Of a stretch of 31,982 nucleotides of DNA, positions 7,361 through 15,940 are shown piece after piece. The translations under genes were made by a program, and so were the position numbers. Below the pieces are notes generated by a model. That model was not told the origin of the DNA. It saw only the letters and a program-made list of their open reading frames with translations, and ran no database searches. Within the stretch, counting starts at the first letter, position 1. Each line of letters starts with the position of its first letter. Source of the DNA: Gardnerella kenyensis (lineage in GTDB: Bacteria; Actinomycetota; Actinomycetes; Actinomycetales; Bifidobacteriaceae); NCBI GenBank assembly GCA_003585735.1, contig NQOH01000009.1, positions 7,429 through 39,410 on the forward strand, given 5' to 3'.

Positions 7361-9058
7361 TTACTCACGAAAAGCGGTGGTAACTGGCATTCTGCGATCT
7401 CTACCAAAAGCAATAGCGCTTACTTTTGGACCTAACGGGTACTGCCTGCGCTTCCATTCAGCGCGATCAACCAAACGCATAACCGTGTCAACCGTATGAG
7501 CATCAAAACCGTCAGCAAGCAAATCCGCTCTACCGTGAGCAAGCTCAATATGCGCTTCTAAAACGCGATCAAGCAAATCATACTCAGGCAAAGAATCAGA
7601 ATCCTTCTGCCCCGGACGCAACTCCGCACTAGGCGGCTTAATAATAGAATTAACCGGAATTAGTATTCCATCCTTTGGCAAATCCACCTTGTTAACATCT
7701 TCATAACCGACAATCGGAAGCATACCAACGCCAACACCAGCGCTTGCAGCACGATTCCTCCAACGAGAAAGCGCCCAAACGCGCGTCTTAAGCAAATCCT
7801 TAATAGGAGCATACCCTCCTACCGCATCGCCGTATATAGTTGAATATCCGCAAGCAAGCTCCGATTTATTGCCAGTTGCGAGCGCCAAAACGCCTCGCGA
7901 ATTCGAGTAAGCCATTACGATTACGCCGCGTACGCGAGCTTGCAAGTTTTCTGCAGCAACTCCTTCTAAGGAAAGTTGCGATTGGAAAGCTTTAAAAAGC
8001 GGCTCAATAGGCTGCACTTCGTAGTGTGCTCCAATACGCTCAGCTAAATCGCGCGCGTCGTCTTTAGAGCCGTCCGAAGAGTACATGCTTGGCATGGAAA
8101 TGCCCCACACATTTTTTCCTCCGCACGCATCAGCAGCCATAGTTGCAACTAAAGCCGAATCAATTCCGCCAGAAAGACCCAAGCACACGCCCTTAAAACC
8201 ATTCTTACGCATGTAATCTCGAAGACCAACAACGCACGCGCAATATACTTCTTCATCCGCGTCAAGTTTTGGAGCAATGCTAGAAGTTTTTTGAGAAGAA
8301 AGCGAACTATCGAAATCAATAAAAGACAAATCTTCAGCAAACATTGGCGAGCGCTCAAGCAAAGTTCCGTCCGCATCTACAACAAAACTTCCGCCGTCGA
8401 ATACTAAATCATCCTGACCGCCAACTTGGTTCACGTACACAACAGGCGCATTAACTTCAGCCGCGCGCTTTTGAGCTAAGTTAAAGCGCACATGAGTTTT
8501 GCCTTCTTCGTAAGGAGAGCCGTTCATTGTAATTAACGCGTCAATTCCAAGTTTTGCGAGTTGAGCTACGGGGCCGCCGTCCTGCCAAATATCTTCGCAA
8601 ATAGCAAAGCCTAAGCGCAAGCCGTCAACTTCCATAAGTTCGCACTTATTTCCGGAAGAGAAAATACGAAACTCGTCAAAAACGCCGTAATTTGGCAGAA
8701 AATGCTTATCGTATTGCAAAACGGATTTTCCTTCGTGCAACACAAGTAGGCGGTTACGAGGCTTTCCGGAAGACTCGTCAAAGCCAACTGTTCCAACTAC
8801 TACGTAAAGCTCCCCCAAGCCTTCTTCCGCAAGTTTTGACGCAAGTAAGTCGGCAGCTTTTTGAGCAGACGCGCGAAAAGTGCCGCGTAAAGCGAGATCT
8901 TCAATTGGGTAGCCGGTTAATGTCATTTCCGGAAAAACTACCATTCGAGCGCCTGATTGTTTTGCGCGCGCCGCGTATTGCAATACTTTCGCAACGTTAT
9001 TATCAATATTTCCAACGCATGTATCTATCTGCGCTAATGCCAATCGCAAAAAACTCAT
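7361..9058 (-). CDS. nadE: Glutamine-dependent NAD+ synthetase
   Basis: Makes NAD from deamido-NAD, with ammonia drawn from glutamine. The 565-residue product has an N-terminal nitrilase-type amidase domain with the E-K-C triad visible as E44 (FPEMTLTGYP), K118 (YDKHFLPNYGVFDE) and C154 (FAICEDIW). The C-terminal ATP-pyrophosphatase synthetase domain has its P-loop LSGGIDS at 295-301. Length and order fit the fused, glutamine-using NadE. The ATG at 9058 has no ribosome site; a TAAACT lies seven bases upstream, so the transcript may be leaderless. It stands alone on the minus strand, divergent from metQ. Confidence 0.96.
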   Translation of the reverse strand: MSFLRLALAQIDTCVGNIDNNVAKVLQYAARAKQSGARMVVFPEMTLTGYPIEDLALRGTFRASAQKAADLLASKLAEEGLGELYVVVGTVGFDESSGKPRNRLLVLHEGKSVLQYDKHFLPNYGVFDEFRIFSSGNKCELMEVDGLRLGFAICEDIWQDGGPVAQLAKLGIDALITMNGSPYEEGKTHVRFNLAQKRAAEVNAPVVYVNQVGGQDDLVFDGGSFVVDADGTLLERSPMFAEDLSFIDFDSSLSSQKTSSIAPKLDADEEVYCACVVGLRDYMRKNGFKGVCLGLSGGIDSALVATMAADACGGKNVWGISMPSMYSSDGSKDDARDLAERIGAHYEVQPIEPLFKAFQSQLSLEGVAAENLQARVRGVIVMAYSNSRGVLALATGNKSELACGYSTIYGDAVGGYAPIKDLLKTRVWALSRWRNRAASAGVGVGMLPIVGYEDVNKVDLPKDGILIPVNSIIKPPSAELRPGQKDSDSLPEYDLLDRVLEAHIELAHGRADLLADGFDAHTVDTVMRLVDRAEWKRRQYPLGPKVSAIAFGRDRRMPVTTAFRE

Positions 9059-9287
9059 ATTTTATAGTTTAGTAGATTGCTTTATTGCAAGTAAGAGACG
9101 TGTTGCGAAACTTAAGCGAAAAAACTTTTTATCTTCCCACATTGCAAGTATTCGCATTACTAACACGTCATAAATAATACTAATAAGCAAAGTGTAGAAT
9201 TATTAAATTTTCTCGCCTATATTGATAATTCGTTACTCGCGAAGGGGAAATTCAAAAAGGATTTCATCAAACAAGGAGCAGAAAATT

Positions 9288-10124
9288 ATGCGCAGGATTA
9301 AAGTTATTGCCTCGATTACAGCTTTGGCAGCATTAGCAACTTTCGCTTTAAGCGGTTGCGGAAGTGCTAAGAATGCGAATAGCCAGGACGACAAAACCGT
9401 TACTGTAGCAGCATCGCCTACTCCTCATGCTGAAATCCTTAACAAAGTAGTAAAGCCGATTTTGCAGAAGGAAGGCTACAAGCTGGTTGTTAAGGAGTTT
9501 ACGGACTACGTGCAGCCAAATACTGCTACCGAAGAAGGCGAAGTTGATGCGAATTATTACCAGCATCTTCCTTACCTCGACAATTTCAATAAGGAAAAGG
9601 GAACGCATCTTGTTTCGGTAGGCGGAATTCATTTTGAGCCTTTTGGATTGTACCCAGGAAAGACCAAAACCATTAAGGCTTTGGCTGATGGTGCAACCGT
9701 TGCAGTGCCAAACGATCCTACGAATGAGGCTCGCGCGCTGCTACTTCTGCAAGATGCCGGTTTGATTAAGTTAAAGAATCCGAAAGATATTAACGCTACT
9801 GTGAAAGATATTACGAGCAATCCGAAGAATTTGAAGTTTAAGGAGCTTGAGGCTGCAACCGTTCCGACTGCAATTAAGGACGTGGATCTTGCTGCCATGA
9901 ACGGCAACTACGCAATTCAGGCTGGTTTTAACCCAACTAAGGATCCGCTTACTTCCGAAAAAGTTGGTGGAATTGCTGCTAAAACTTACGAAAATATTAT
10001 TGTAGTAAAGAAGGGTTCCGAAAAACTCGCCAAAATTAAGGCATTACTTAAGGCTTTGAAAACAAGCGAAGTACGCGACTATATTACTAAGACTTACAAG
10101 GGCGCTGTGCTTCCTGTTTTCTAA
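9288..10124 (+). CDS. metQ: Methionine ABC transporter substrate-binding lipoprotein
   Basis: An extracellular lipid-anchored protein of the NLPA/MetQ family that hands methionine to the MetNI importer. The 278-residue product starts with a lipoprotein signal peptide: basic MRRIK, a hydrophobic Ala-rich core, and lipobox LSGC with the modified cysteine at residue 24. The family stretches AASPTPHAEIL, EVDANYYQHLPYL and HFEPFGLYPGK are present. The ATG at 9288 was chosen over an earlier in-frame ATG at 9222 because AAGGAG lies just upstream and the signal peptide begins there. A terminator follows at 10147-10197 and then metN-metI, so metQ may be made in excess over the membrane parts. Confidence 0.95.
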   Translation: MRRIKVIASITALAALATFALSGCGSAKNANSQDDKTVTVAASPTPHAEILNKVVKPILQKEGYKLVVKEFTDYVQPNTATEEGEVDANYYQHLPYLDNFNKEKGTHLVSVGGIHFEPFGLYPGKTKTIKALADGATVAVPNDPTNEARALLLLQDAGLIKLKNPKDINATVKDITSNPKNLKFKELEAATVPTAIKDVDLAAMNGNYAIQAGFNPTKDPLTSEKVGGIAAKTYENIIVVKKGSEKLAKIKALLKALKTSEVRDYITKTYKGAVLPVF

Positions 10125-10146
10125 ATAATACTTACAATGTAGCCAT

Positions 10147-10197
10147 ATAATGCCGTAAATACGTGTGATTTTAGCGCGCTTTGCGGCATTATTTTTT
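10147..10197 (+). terminator. Intrinsic terminator after metQ
   Basis: ATAATGCCG and CGGCATTAT form a perfect nine-bp stem around a 28-base loop, followed by a run of six T. The long loop may make it leaky, allowing some readthrough into metN-metI. Confidence 0.75.
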
Positions 10198-10230
10198 CTA
10201 AGCGTGTAATATACGTAAAAGTGCATAAAT

Positions 10231-10309
10231 TACGTAACGCTGGTACGTAACGCTGGTACGTAACGCAGTGCTTATAGCGTTACGTAACGCTTATAGCAGT
10301 ACGTAACGC
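10231..10309. repeat. Five copies of TACGTAACGC upstream of metN
   Basis: TACGTAACGC occurs at 10231, 10244, 10257, 10281 and 10300; the first three are in tandem with a 13-bp period. The fourth sits in a perfect 14-bp palindrome, GCGTTACGTAACGC (10277-10290). The cluster ends about 40 bases before the metN start. It may be an operator array or simply an intergenic minisatellite. Confidence 0.8.
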
Positions 10310-10352
10310 TAGTATGTTTCACATAACACAAAATAAGCTGTTAAGGAAAAGC

Positions 10353-11147
10353 ATGATTCAGATTGAACATCTTCATAAAAGCTACGGCAAAGGTAGCGAA
10401 GCACATGAAGCATTGCACGATATTAATCTTTCTATTGAGTCGGGTGAAGTATTTGGAATTCTAGGTTCTTCCGGCGCTGGAAAATCTTCGCTAGTGCGTT
10501 GCATGAATCTGCTCGAGCGCCCAACTTCCGGCAGAATCGTGATTGACGGCAAGGATATTACCGAAGTAAAAGATAAAGAGCTTGCTCAAGTACGCGCTAA
10601 TATTGGCATGATTTTCCAGAATTTTAGTCTTTTCCAGCAGCGCACAGTATTGCGAAACGTAACTTTTCCGCTTGAACTTAATCACGTTGATAAAAATAAG
10701 CGCGAAGAGCGCGCGCATTATTTGCTTAATTTAGTTGGTTTGCAAGATCTTGCCGACCGCTACCCTAGCCAGCTTTCTGGCGGCCAGCAGCAGCGCGTTG
10801 CTATTGCTCGAGCGCTGGCAAATAATCCGTCGATTATGCTTTGTGACGAAGCAACAAGCGCACTCGACTCTACTACAACCGCGCAAATCCTTGATTTACT
10901 GCGCCGAATTAACCGCGAGCTTAACGTAACGCTTGTTATTATTACGCACTCGTTGGCAGTTGCTAGAAATATTTGCGACCGAGTTGCAATGATTGACGGC
11001 GGGCATATTGTGGAATTAGGCGACACAACAACCTTATTTGCAAATCCACAAAGCAATATTTTGCGAACTCTAATTGCAGACGAAAAGCAAGAAAATCATC
11101 GTAAAAAGCCGGCATCTAATACGTCTAATACGTCTAACACGCTTTAA
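10353..11147 (+). CDS. metN: Methionine ABC transporter ATP-binding protein, short form
   Basis: The ATPase that powers methionine import with MetI and MetQ. In the 264-residue product the Walker A GSSGAGKS is at 38-45, the Q-loop glutamine at 89, signature LSGGQ at 141-145, Walker B IMLCDE at 161-166 and the switch histidine at 199. E. coli MetN has about 343 residues, because a C-terminal NIL domain binds methionine and shuts transport down; here the protein stops soon after the nucleotide-binding domain with a repetitive tail, ASNTSNTSNTL. The ATG at 10353 is preceded by TTAAGGAAAA; an in-frame ATG at 10314 has no ribosome site. metI follows after 27 bases, so the two are an operon. Confidence 0.93.
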   Translation: MIQIEHLHKSYGKGSEAHEALHDINLSIESGEVFGILGSSGAGKSSLVRCMNLLERPTSGRIVIDGKDITEVKDKELAQVRANIGMIFQNFSLFQQRTVLRNVTFPLELNHVDKNKREERAHYLLNLVGLQDLADRYPSQLSGGQQQRVAIARALANNPSIMLCDEATSALDSTTTAQILDLLRRINRELNVTLVIITHSLAVARNICDRVAMIDGGHIVELGDTTTLFANPQSNILRTLIADEKQENHRKKPASNTSNTSNTL

Positions 11148-11174
11148 TACGCTTACGAACGAGGTAAAATAACA

Positions 11175-11855
11175 ATGATAGAATCTGCAACACAATTTTT
11201 AAGCGAATACGGCGACCTGCTTACTGAAGGCATAATTGACACTTTAGTTATGACTTCAGTAGCAACGATTTTGGCGTATGTTATTGGCCTTCCTATTGGC
11301 GTATTGCTTATTACTTCCAACAAAAAAGGCATTTGCCCAAACGCGCCAATTAATGCGATTCTTGGGTGGATTGTTAATATTGTGCGATCGGTGCCGTTTA
11401 TTATTTTGCTGGTTGCGTTAATTCCATTCACGCGCTTGATTGTTGGCACGTCTCTTGGCGTTCCTGGTGCTATTGTGCCGCTGGTTGTTACAGCAGCGCC
11501 GTTTGTGGCGCGAATTGTTGAGCAGTCTTTGGCAGAAGTTGACGGAAGTTTAATTGAAGCTGCGCAAAGTTTCGGCGCAAGTAAATTGCAAATCGTTTAC
11601 AAAGTGCTGCTTTGGGAAGCGTTACCTTCGCTAATTCGCGGAGCTGCTCTTACGTTTATTACGCTTTTTGGATTCTCCGCAATGGCTGGAACAGTTGGAG
11701 CCGGCGGTCTTGGCGATATTGCAATACGCTACGGCTACCAGCGCTACCAGTACGATGTTATGGCTGTTGCAGTAGTGCTGTGCATTATTCTTGTGCAAAT
11801 CGTGCAAACTTTGGGAGATGTTATTGCTCGCGCTATTAATCATCACGAAAGGTAA
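11175..11855 (+). CDS. metI: Methionine ABC transporter permease
   Basis: The membrane channel subunit of the methionine importer; two copies assemble with two MetN. The 226-residue product (E. coli: 217) has about five hydrophobic spans and the cytoplasmic coupling helix EAAQSFGASKLQIVYKVLLW starting near residue 128, the EAA loop that docks on the ATPase. The ATG at 11175 has GAGGT nine bases upstream. It is the last gene of the metN-metI pair; no clear terminator is visible before the thiamine riboswitch about 110 bases on. Confidence 0.95.
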   Translation: MIESATQFLSEYGDLLTEGIIDTLVMTSVATILAYVIGLPIGVLLITSNKKGICPNAPINAILGWIVNIVRSVPFIILLVALIPFTRLIVGTSLGVPGAIVPLVVTAAPFVARIVEQSLAEVDGSLIEAAQSFGASKLQIVYKVLLWEALPSLIRGAALTFITLFGFSAMAGTVGAGGLGDIAIRYGYQRYQYDVMAVAVVLCIILVQIVQTLGDVIARAINHHER

Positions 11856-11963
11856 TCGCAAGAGTTACTAGCGAGCGTTAGTTACGAGCATTATAAGAAA
11901 ATCGCAACATACCTACGCTAATAAAGGCCACATAATCGTGTAAACTGGCTGATAATTCGACAT

Positions 11964-12053
11964 TTGCGGGGGTGCTTTCTTTTTAGAAGGCTGAGATAGG
12001 CGTAACAAACCTGACCCTTAGAACCTGTTTAGTTAACACAACGTAGGGAGCAA
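11964..12053 (+). promoter_or_regulatory. TPP riboswitch (THI element)
   Basis: The conserved TPP-aptamer strings appear in order: GGGGGTGC, GGCTGAGAT, ACCCTTAGAACCTG, and finally TAGTTAACACAACGTAGGGA. TTGC (11964) and GCAA (12050-12053) can close the first stem. The only purine-rich ribosome-site candidate for the next gene (GGGAG) is in the closing strand itself, 14 bases from the ATG, so TPP binding plausibly blocks translation. Confidence 0.95.
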
Positions 12054-12063
12054 CGATTTTAGT

Positions 12064-14724
12064 ATGACATCGAATTATCCATACGCCTCAATGCGAGACC
12101 AATTCAATTTAAACGCCTGCTTTATTGCAGACCCACAAGCTTGTAATAATCGTCCACTTACAGATATTGTTGACGACGCTTTGCGCGCTGGAGCAACATT
12201 AATACGTCTTCATTGCAATGACGAAAGCGCGAAGGAAATCACAACAATCGCGCGCGATATTGCGCAAATTATTGAAGATAACAATAAGTGCGATTCTGTA
12301 ACTTTTGTTATTGACGAGCGAGTTGACGTTGCTTGGCAGGCTCGCAACCAAAGCATTAAAGTTGACGGCATTCATTTAGCACAAAGCGACATGGAACCTA
12401 GGGAGGCGCGCGCACTTCTTGGCGAAGACGCTGTTATTGGCTTGTCGGTTGAAACTGAAAGCTTAGTTAAGGTTATTAACGAGCTTCCGGACGGTTGCAT
12501 TGACTACATTTGCGTAACAGCAATGCACAATCCTGAAGAAGGCAGCGAAAATACTACTGCCGCTTACGAATTGGAAGCAAATCACACAACGTTGGACGAA
12601 GCAAAAATTAATACGATTTGCTCCGCAAGTGATTTCCCAGTTTTAGTTGGCGGAAGAACTGAGCTTGAAGATGTTGACGTTATTGCGCGCACTAAAGCTG
12701 CCGGCTTCTTTGTTGCTCAAGCTTTGTACGCTTCCGAAACGCCAGAATCGACTATGCACGAGTTTGTTGAGCATTGGAAAGCTGTGCGAGGCGAAGAAAA
12801 GCACGGTTATGCTAAGCGCGTAATCGTTGCCGAAAATTCCGACGCAAATTCTTCACAAAAACCTGAAGAAAAGAAACCAACTTTTATTAATGCGAAAGAA
12901 GCAAAGGATGCTGCGAAATTAGCTAAGCAGCAGCGCGTCGATATTGCAGCTCGCGGATGCACTCAGCGAGACAAGGCACATATTCGCAAAACTACTCCTG
13001 TTCATTTTGAATACGAGTATGGTTCTTACGATTTGGAAGTTCCTTATACGGAAATTAAGCTTTCGGATACTCCAGGCGTTGGCCCTAACCCGCCTTTTAA
13101 GGACTACAATACGGAAGGTCCAAAGTGCGATCCTAAAGAGGGCTTGGCTCCTCTTCGACTTGACTGGATTCGTGACCGCGGTGACGTTGTGGAATACGAA
13201 GGCCGCAGGCGCAATCTTCAAGACGACGGAAAGCGCGCAATTAAGCGCGGTAAGGCTTCTAAGGAATGGCGCGGACGCACTCATAAGCCAATGAAGGGCG
13301 CGGATCATCCGATTACGCAAATGTGGTACGCTCGCCACGGAATCGTAACTCCAGAAATGCAATACGTTGCAACTCGCGAAAATTGCGACGTGGAGCTTGT
13401 TCGCTCCGAAGTTGCAGCCGGACGCGCTGTAATTCCTTGCAATATTAATCACCCTGAAGCAGAGCCTATGATTATTGGCTCGCGCTTCTTAACTAAGCTC
13501 AACGCAAACATGGGCAATTCTGCTGTTACGTCTTCTATTGACGAAGAAGTAGAAAAGCTTACGTGGGCCACAAAGTGGGGCGCGGATACCGTTATGGATC
13601 TTTCCACTGGTAACGATATTCACACGACGCGCGAATGGATTTTGCGCAACTCCCCTGTGCCAATCGGAACCGTGCCAATGTACCAGGCTTTGGAAAAGGT
13701 TGAGGATGATGCTTCTAAGCTCAGCTGGGAGCTTTTACGCGATACTGTTATTGAGCAGTGCGAGCAAGGCGTTGACTACATGACTATTCATGCTGGCGTG
13801 CTTCTTCGCTACGTGCCGCTTACTGCAAACCGCGTAACTGGTATTGTTTCTCGCGGCGGCTCGATTATGGCTGAATGGTGCTTGCAGCATCATCAAGAAA
13901 GCTTCTTGTACACGCACTTTGAAGAATTGTGCGAGATTTTTGCAAAGTACGATGTTGCGTTCTCTTTGGGTGACGGTTTGCGTCCAGGTAGCTTGGCTGA
14001 CGCTAACGATGCGGCTCAGCTTTCTGAGCTTATGACGCTTGGCGAGCTTACTAAGATTGCTTGGCAGCACGATGTGCAAGTGATGATTGAAGGCCCTGGC
14101 CACGTGCCATTCGACACTGTGCGCATGAATATTGAAATGGAGAAGGCTATTTGCCAGAACGCTCCGTTCTATACGCTTGGTCCTTTAACTACCGATACCG
14201 CCCCTGGCTACGATCACATTACTTCCGCAATTGGCGGCGTGGAGATTGCACGCTACGGCACTGCAATGCTTTGCTACGTAACTCCTAAGGAACATTTGGG
14301 ATTGCCAAACAAGGACGACGTGAAGCAAGGCGTGATTGCGTACAAGATTGCTTGCCATGCGGCGGATCTTGCGAAGCATCATCCGCATGCTATGGATCGC
14401 GACAACGCTATTAGTAAGGCGCGCTTTGAGTTCCGCTGGTTGGATCAGTTCAACTTAAGCTACGATCCGGATACCGCAATCGCATTCCACGACGAAACGC
14501 TTCCTGCGGAGCCGGCAAAAATGGCGCACTTCTGCTCGATGTGCGGACCAAAGTTCTGCTCGATGGCTATTTCGCAAAATATTCGTAAGCGCTTTGGCGG
14601 TGCCGCTCAGCAGGAGCAGCTTGTTGAAGAGGCACGCAGTCAGGCGATTGCCGACGGTATGAAAGAGATGAGCAAGAAGTTCCAAGAATCTGGCTCGTCG
14701 CTGTACCAAAGCGTGAAAGAGTAG
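12064..14724 (+). CDS. thiC: ThiE-like domain fused to phosphomethylpyrimidine synthase ThiC
   Basis: The C-terminal part (about 270-886) is ThiC, a radical SAM enzyme turning aminoimidazole ribotide into the thiamine pyrimidine. Its C-terminal cluster motif C824-SM-C827-GPKF-C832 (CX2CX4C) is intact, as are ThiC landmarks such as GSRFLTKLNANMGNSAV and EGPGHVPFDT. The N-terminal about 245 residues fold-match thiamine-phosphate synthase: DGIHLAQSDM at 101-110, IGLSVET at 125-131 and PVLVGG at 192-197. However, the QLR-x-K substrate motif reads IRLHCND (47-53) and the TxTK phosphate motif is missing (HNPEEGSENT), so that half looks catalytically impaired. The start is the ATG at 12064, just after the TPP riboswitch. 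Fusion of these two domains is known in bifidobacteria as far as I recall. Confidence 0.93.
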   Translation: MTSNYPYASMRDQFNLNACFIADPQACNNRPLTDIVDDALRAGATLIRLHCNDESAKEITTIARDIAQIIEDNNKCDSVTFVIDERVDVAWQARNQSIKVDGIHLAQSDMEPREARALLGEDAVIGLSVETESLVKVINELPDGCIDYICVTAMHNPEEGSENTTAAYELEANHTTLDEAKINTICSASDFPVLVGGRTELEDVDVIARTKAAGFFVAQALYASETPESTMHEFVEHWKAVRGEEKHGYAKRVIVAENSDANSSQKPEEKKPTFINAKEAKDAAKLAKQQRVDIAARGCTQRDKAHIRKTTPVHFEYEYGSYDLEVPYTEIKLSDTPGVGPNPPFKDYNTEGPKCDPKEGLAPLRLDWIRDRGDVVEYEGRRRNLQDDGKRAIKRGKASKEWRGRTHKPMKGADHPITQMWYARHGIVTPEMQYVATRENCDVELVRSEVAAGRAVIPCNINHPEAEPMIIGSRFLTKLNANMGNSAVTSSIDEEVEKLTWATKWGADTVMDLSTGNDIHTTREWILRNSPVPIGTVPMYQALEKVEDDASKLSWELLRDTVIEQCEQGVDYMTIHAGVLLRYVPLTANRVTGIVSRGGSIMAEWCLQHHQESFLYTHFEELCEIFAKYDVAFSLGDGLRPGSLADANDAAQLSELMTLGELTKIAWQHDVQVMIEGPGHVPFDTVRMNIEMEKAICQNAPFYTLGPLTTDTAPGYDHITSAIGGVEIARYGTAMLCYVTPKEHLGLPNKDDVKQGVIAYKIACHAADLAKHHPHAMDRDNAISKARFEFRWLDQFNLSYDPDTAIAFHDETLPAEPAKMAHFCSMCGPKFCSMAISQNIRKRFGGAAQQEQLVEEARSQAIADGMKEMSKKFQESGSSLYQSVKE

Positions 14725-14736
14725 CGCGAAATAGTA

Positions 14737-14772
14737 GCGTAAGTGCTTGCGTAAGTGATTGCGTAAGCGCGA
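14737..14772. repeat. Tandem repeat of GCGTAAGTGCTT-like 12-mers
   Basis: Three 12-bp units beginning GCGTAAG (14737, 14749, 14761) follow the thiC stop codon by 12 bases. They contain the GCGTAA core also seen in repeats elsewhere in the window. No function is evident. Confidence 0.7.
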
Positions 14773-14859
14773 AACGCGTATATGCGAAGTAACGCAATCG
14801 CGCAATCGCGATTTAGTAAATAATACTTGCAACGAATAATAATTGAAGAAGGTTAAAAT

Positions 14860-14905
14860 AAAGCGAGTTTTGTAGTAAATGTAACGTTACTACAAATCTC
14901 GCTTT
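14860..14905. terminator. Bidirectional terminator between thiC and ppiA
   Basis: AAAGCGAG...TTGTAGTAA pairs with TTACTACAA...CTCGCTTT: about 17 paired bases with one two-base internal mismatch and an eight-base loop. It is flanked by A-rich sequence on the left and TTTTGTATT on the right, so it can end transcription of both convergent genes. Confidence 0.8.
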
Positions 14906-14935
14906 TGTATTGCTAATTTATTTACGGCTTAAACT

Positions 14936-15472
14936 TCACAAAACTTCAACAGAAATAATGCCAACAGGCTCAAGAGGAGCGTCAGAGCGATCTGTTGCAA
15001 CCGACTCGAGCTTATCTACCACAGCTTTCGACTCGTCGTCCGCAACTTCGCCGAAAATCGTGTGATGACCGTCGAGCCAAGGAGTTGGAACGGTTGTGAT
15101 GAAGAACTGCGATCCGTTAGTGCCGTGCAAACGACCGTCACGACCGCGACGCTTTCCAGCATTTGCCATAGCGAGCAAATAAGGCTTGTTGAACTTCAAA
15201 GATGCGTCAATTTCATCGTCGAACTCGTAGCCTGGACCGCCGGTTCCATTGCCGAGTGGGCAGCCGCCTTGAATCATGAAGTCCTTAATAATGCGGTGGA
15301 AAGTAAGACCATCGTAAAATGGCTCATTAGAAGGCTTTCCACTAAATGGGTCAATCCATTCGCGCTCACCGGTGGCGAGGCCAACGAAATTCTTTACTGT
15401 TTCAGGCGCTTTGGTATCAAACAGGTTGATTTTAATATCGCCTTCAGAAGTATGCATAATAACTGTAGTCAT
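14936..15472 (-). CDS. ppiA: Cyclophilin-type peptidyl-prolyl cis-trans isomerase
   Basis: A protein-folding helper that flips proline bonds. The 178-residue product is a single cyclophilin domain with the family core FHRIIKDFMIQGGCP, including the catalytic arginine, then NGTGGPGYEFDDE, NGSQFFITTVPTPWLDGHHTIFG and a final EPVGIISVEVL. There is no signal peptide, so it is cytoplasmic. It starts at an ATG (15472) preceded by a weak GGGAA. The gene is convergent with thiC and shares a terminator with it. Upstream lies the 543-base gap with the hairpin array. Confidence 0.94.
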   Translation of the reverse strand: MTTVIMHTSEGDIKINLFDTKAPETVKNFVGLATGEREWIDPFSGKPSNEPFYDGLTFHRIIKDFMIQGGCPLGNGTGGPGYEFDDEIDASLKFNKPYLLAMANAGKRRGRDGRLHGTNGSQFFITTVPTPWLDGHHTIFGEVADDESKAVVDKLESVATDRSDAPLEPVGIISVEVL

Positions 15473-15629
15473 ACTCGTAATTTTCCCATATATTCGCGAC
15501 TACTCTAAACGCTTGAGTCGAGGTGCGCAGTCCCAAAAGTATGCAAGAAATAGGCTCATAACCTTTATGGCAGTAGGGATTGTAGCGTATTGAATGTTGA
15601 TTATTTCTCTAGGTGTTTGGTGTGTGAGT

Positions 15630-15819
15630 GTTACTTTCTCAGTTCGATGACTGAGTTAGTAACGGTGTTGAGGCTGTGAGTGTTATTTTCTCAGTTCGTT
15701 GACTGAGTTAGTAACGGTGTTTTGCTTATTACCGTTACTTTCTCAGTTCGTTGACTGAGTTAGTAACAGTGTTGAGGCTGTGAGTGTTATTTTCTCAGTT
15801 CGTTGACTGAGTTAGTAAC
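15630..15819. repeat. Array of four 34-nt hairpins with an exact 52-bp period
   Basis: Near-identical hairpins start at 15630, 15682, 15734 and 15786. Each has arms GTTACTTTCTCAGT and ACTGAGTTAGTAAC (12 of 14 paired) around a six-base loop TCGTTG. The 18-base spacers are also alike; the first and third (GGTGTTGAGGCTGTGAGT and a one-base variant) are almost the same. This makes it a tandem duplication rather than a CRISPR array. Confidence 0.85.
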
Positions 15820-15890
15820 GGTGTGTGGGGTGTGCTTATGCCACAGAATATCCATCAGATTAGCTTTACACACTTTGTCATATAAAAATG

Positions 15891-15924
15891 CCCTCGCCTA
15901 CTGGAGTGAATCCGAAGGCGAGGG
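15891..15924 (-). terminator. Intrinsic terminator of the giant surface-protein gene
   Basis: CCCTCGCCT and AGGCGAGGG form a perfect nine-bp GC-rich stem with a 16-base loop; on the minus strand it is followed by CATTTTTATATG. It lies about 90 bases after the stop codon of the gene ending at 16016. Confidence 0.85.
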
Positions 15925-15940
15925 AATGACTTAATTCATG

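Noticed and set aside
10314..10352. ATG at 10314 as the metN start
   Set aside because: It overlaps the repeat region and has no ribosome site; MetN similarity begins at the ATG at 10353 with AAGGA upstream.
15630..15819. CRISPR-like array (34-bp repeat, 18-bp spacer)
   Set aside because: Spacers are too short and two of three are nearly the same; no cas genes are nearby, and the whole 52-bp cassette repeats.
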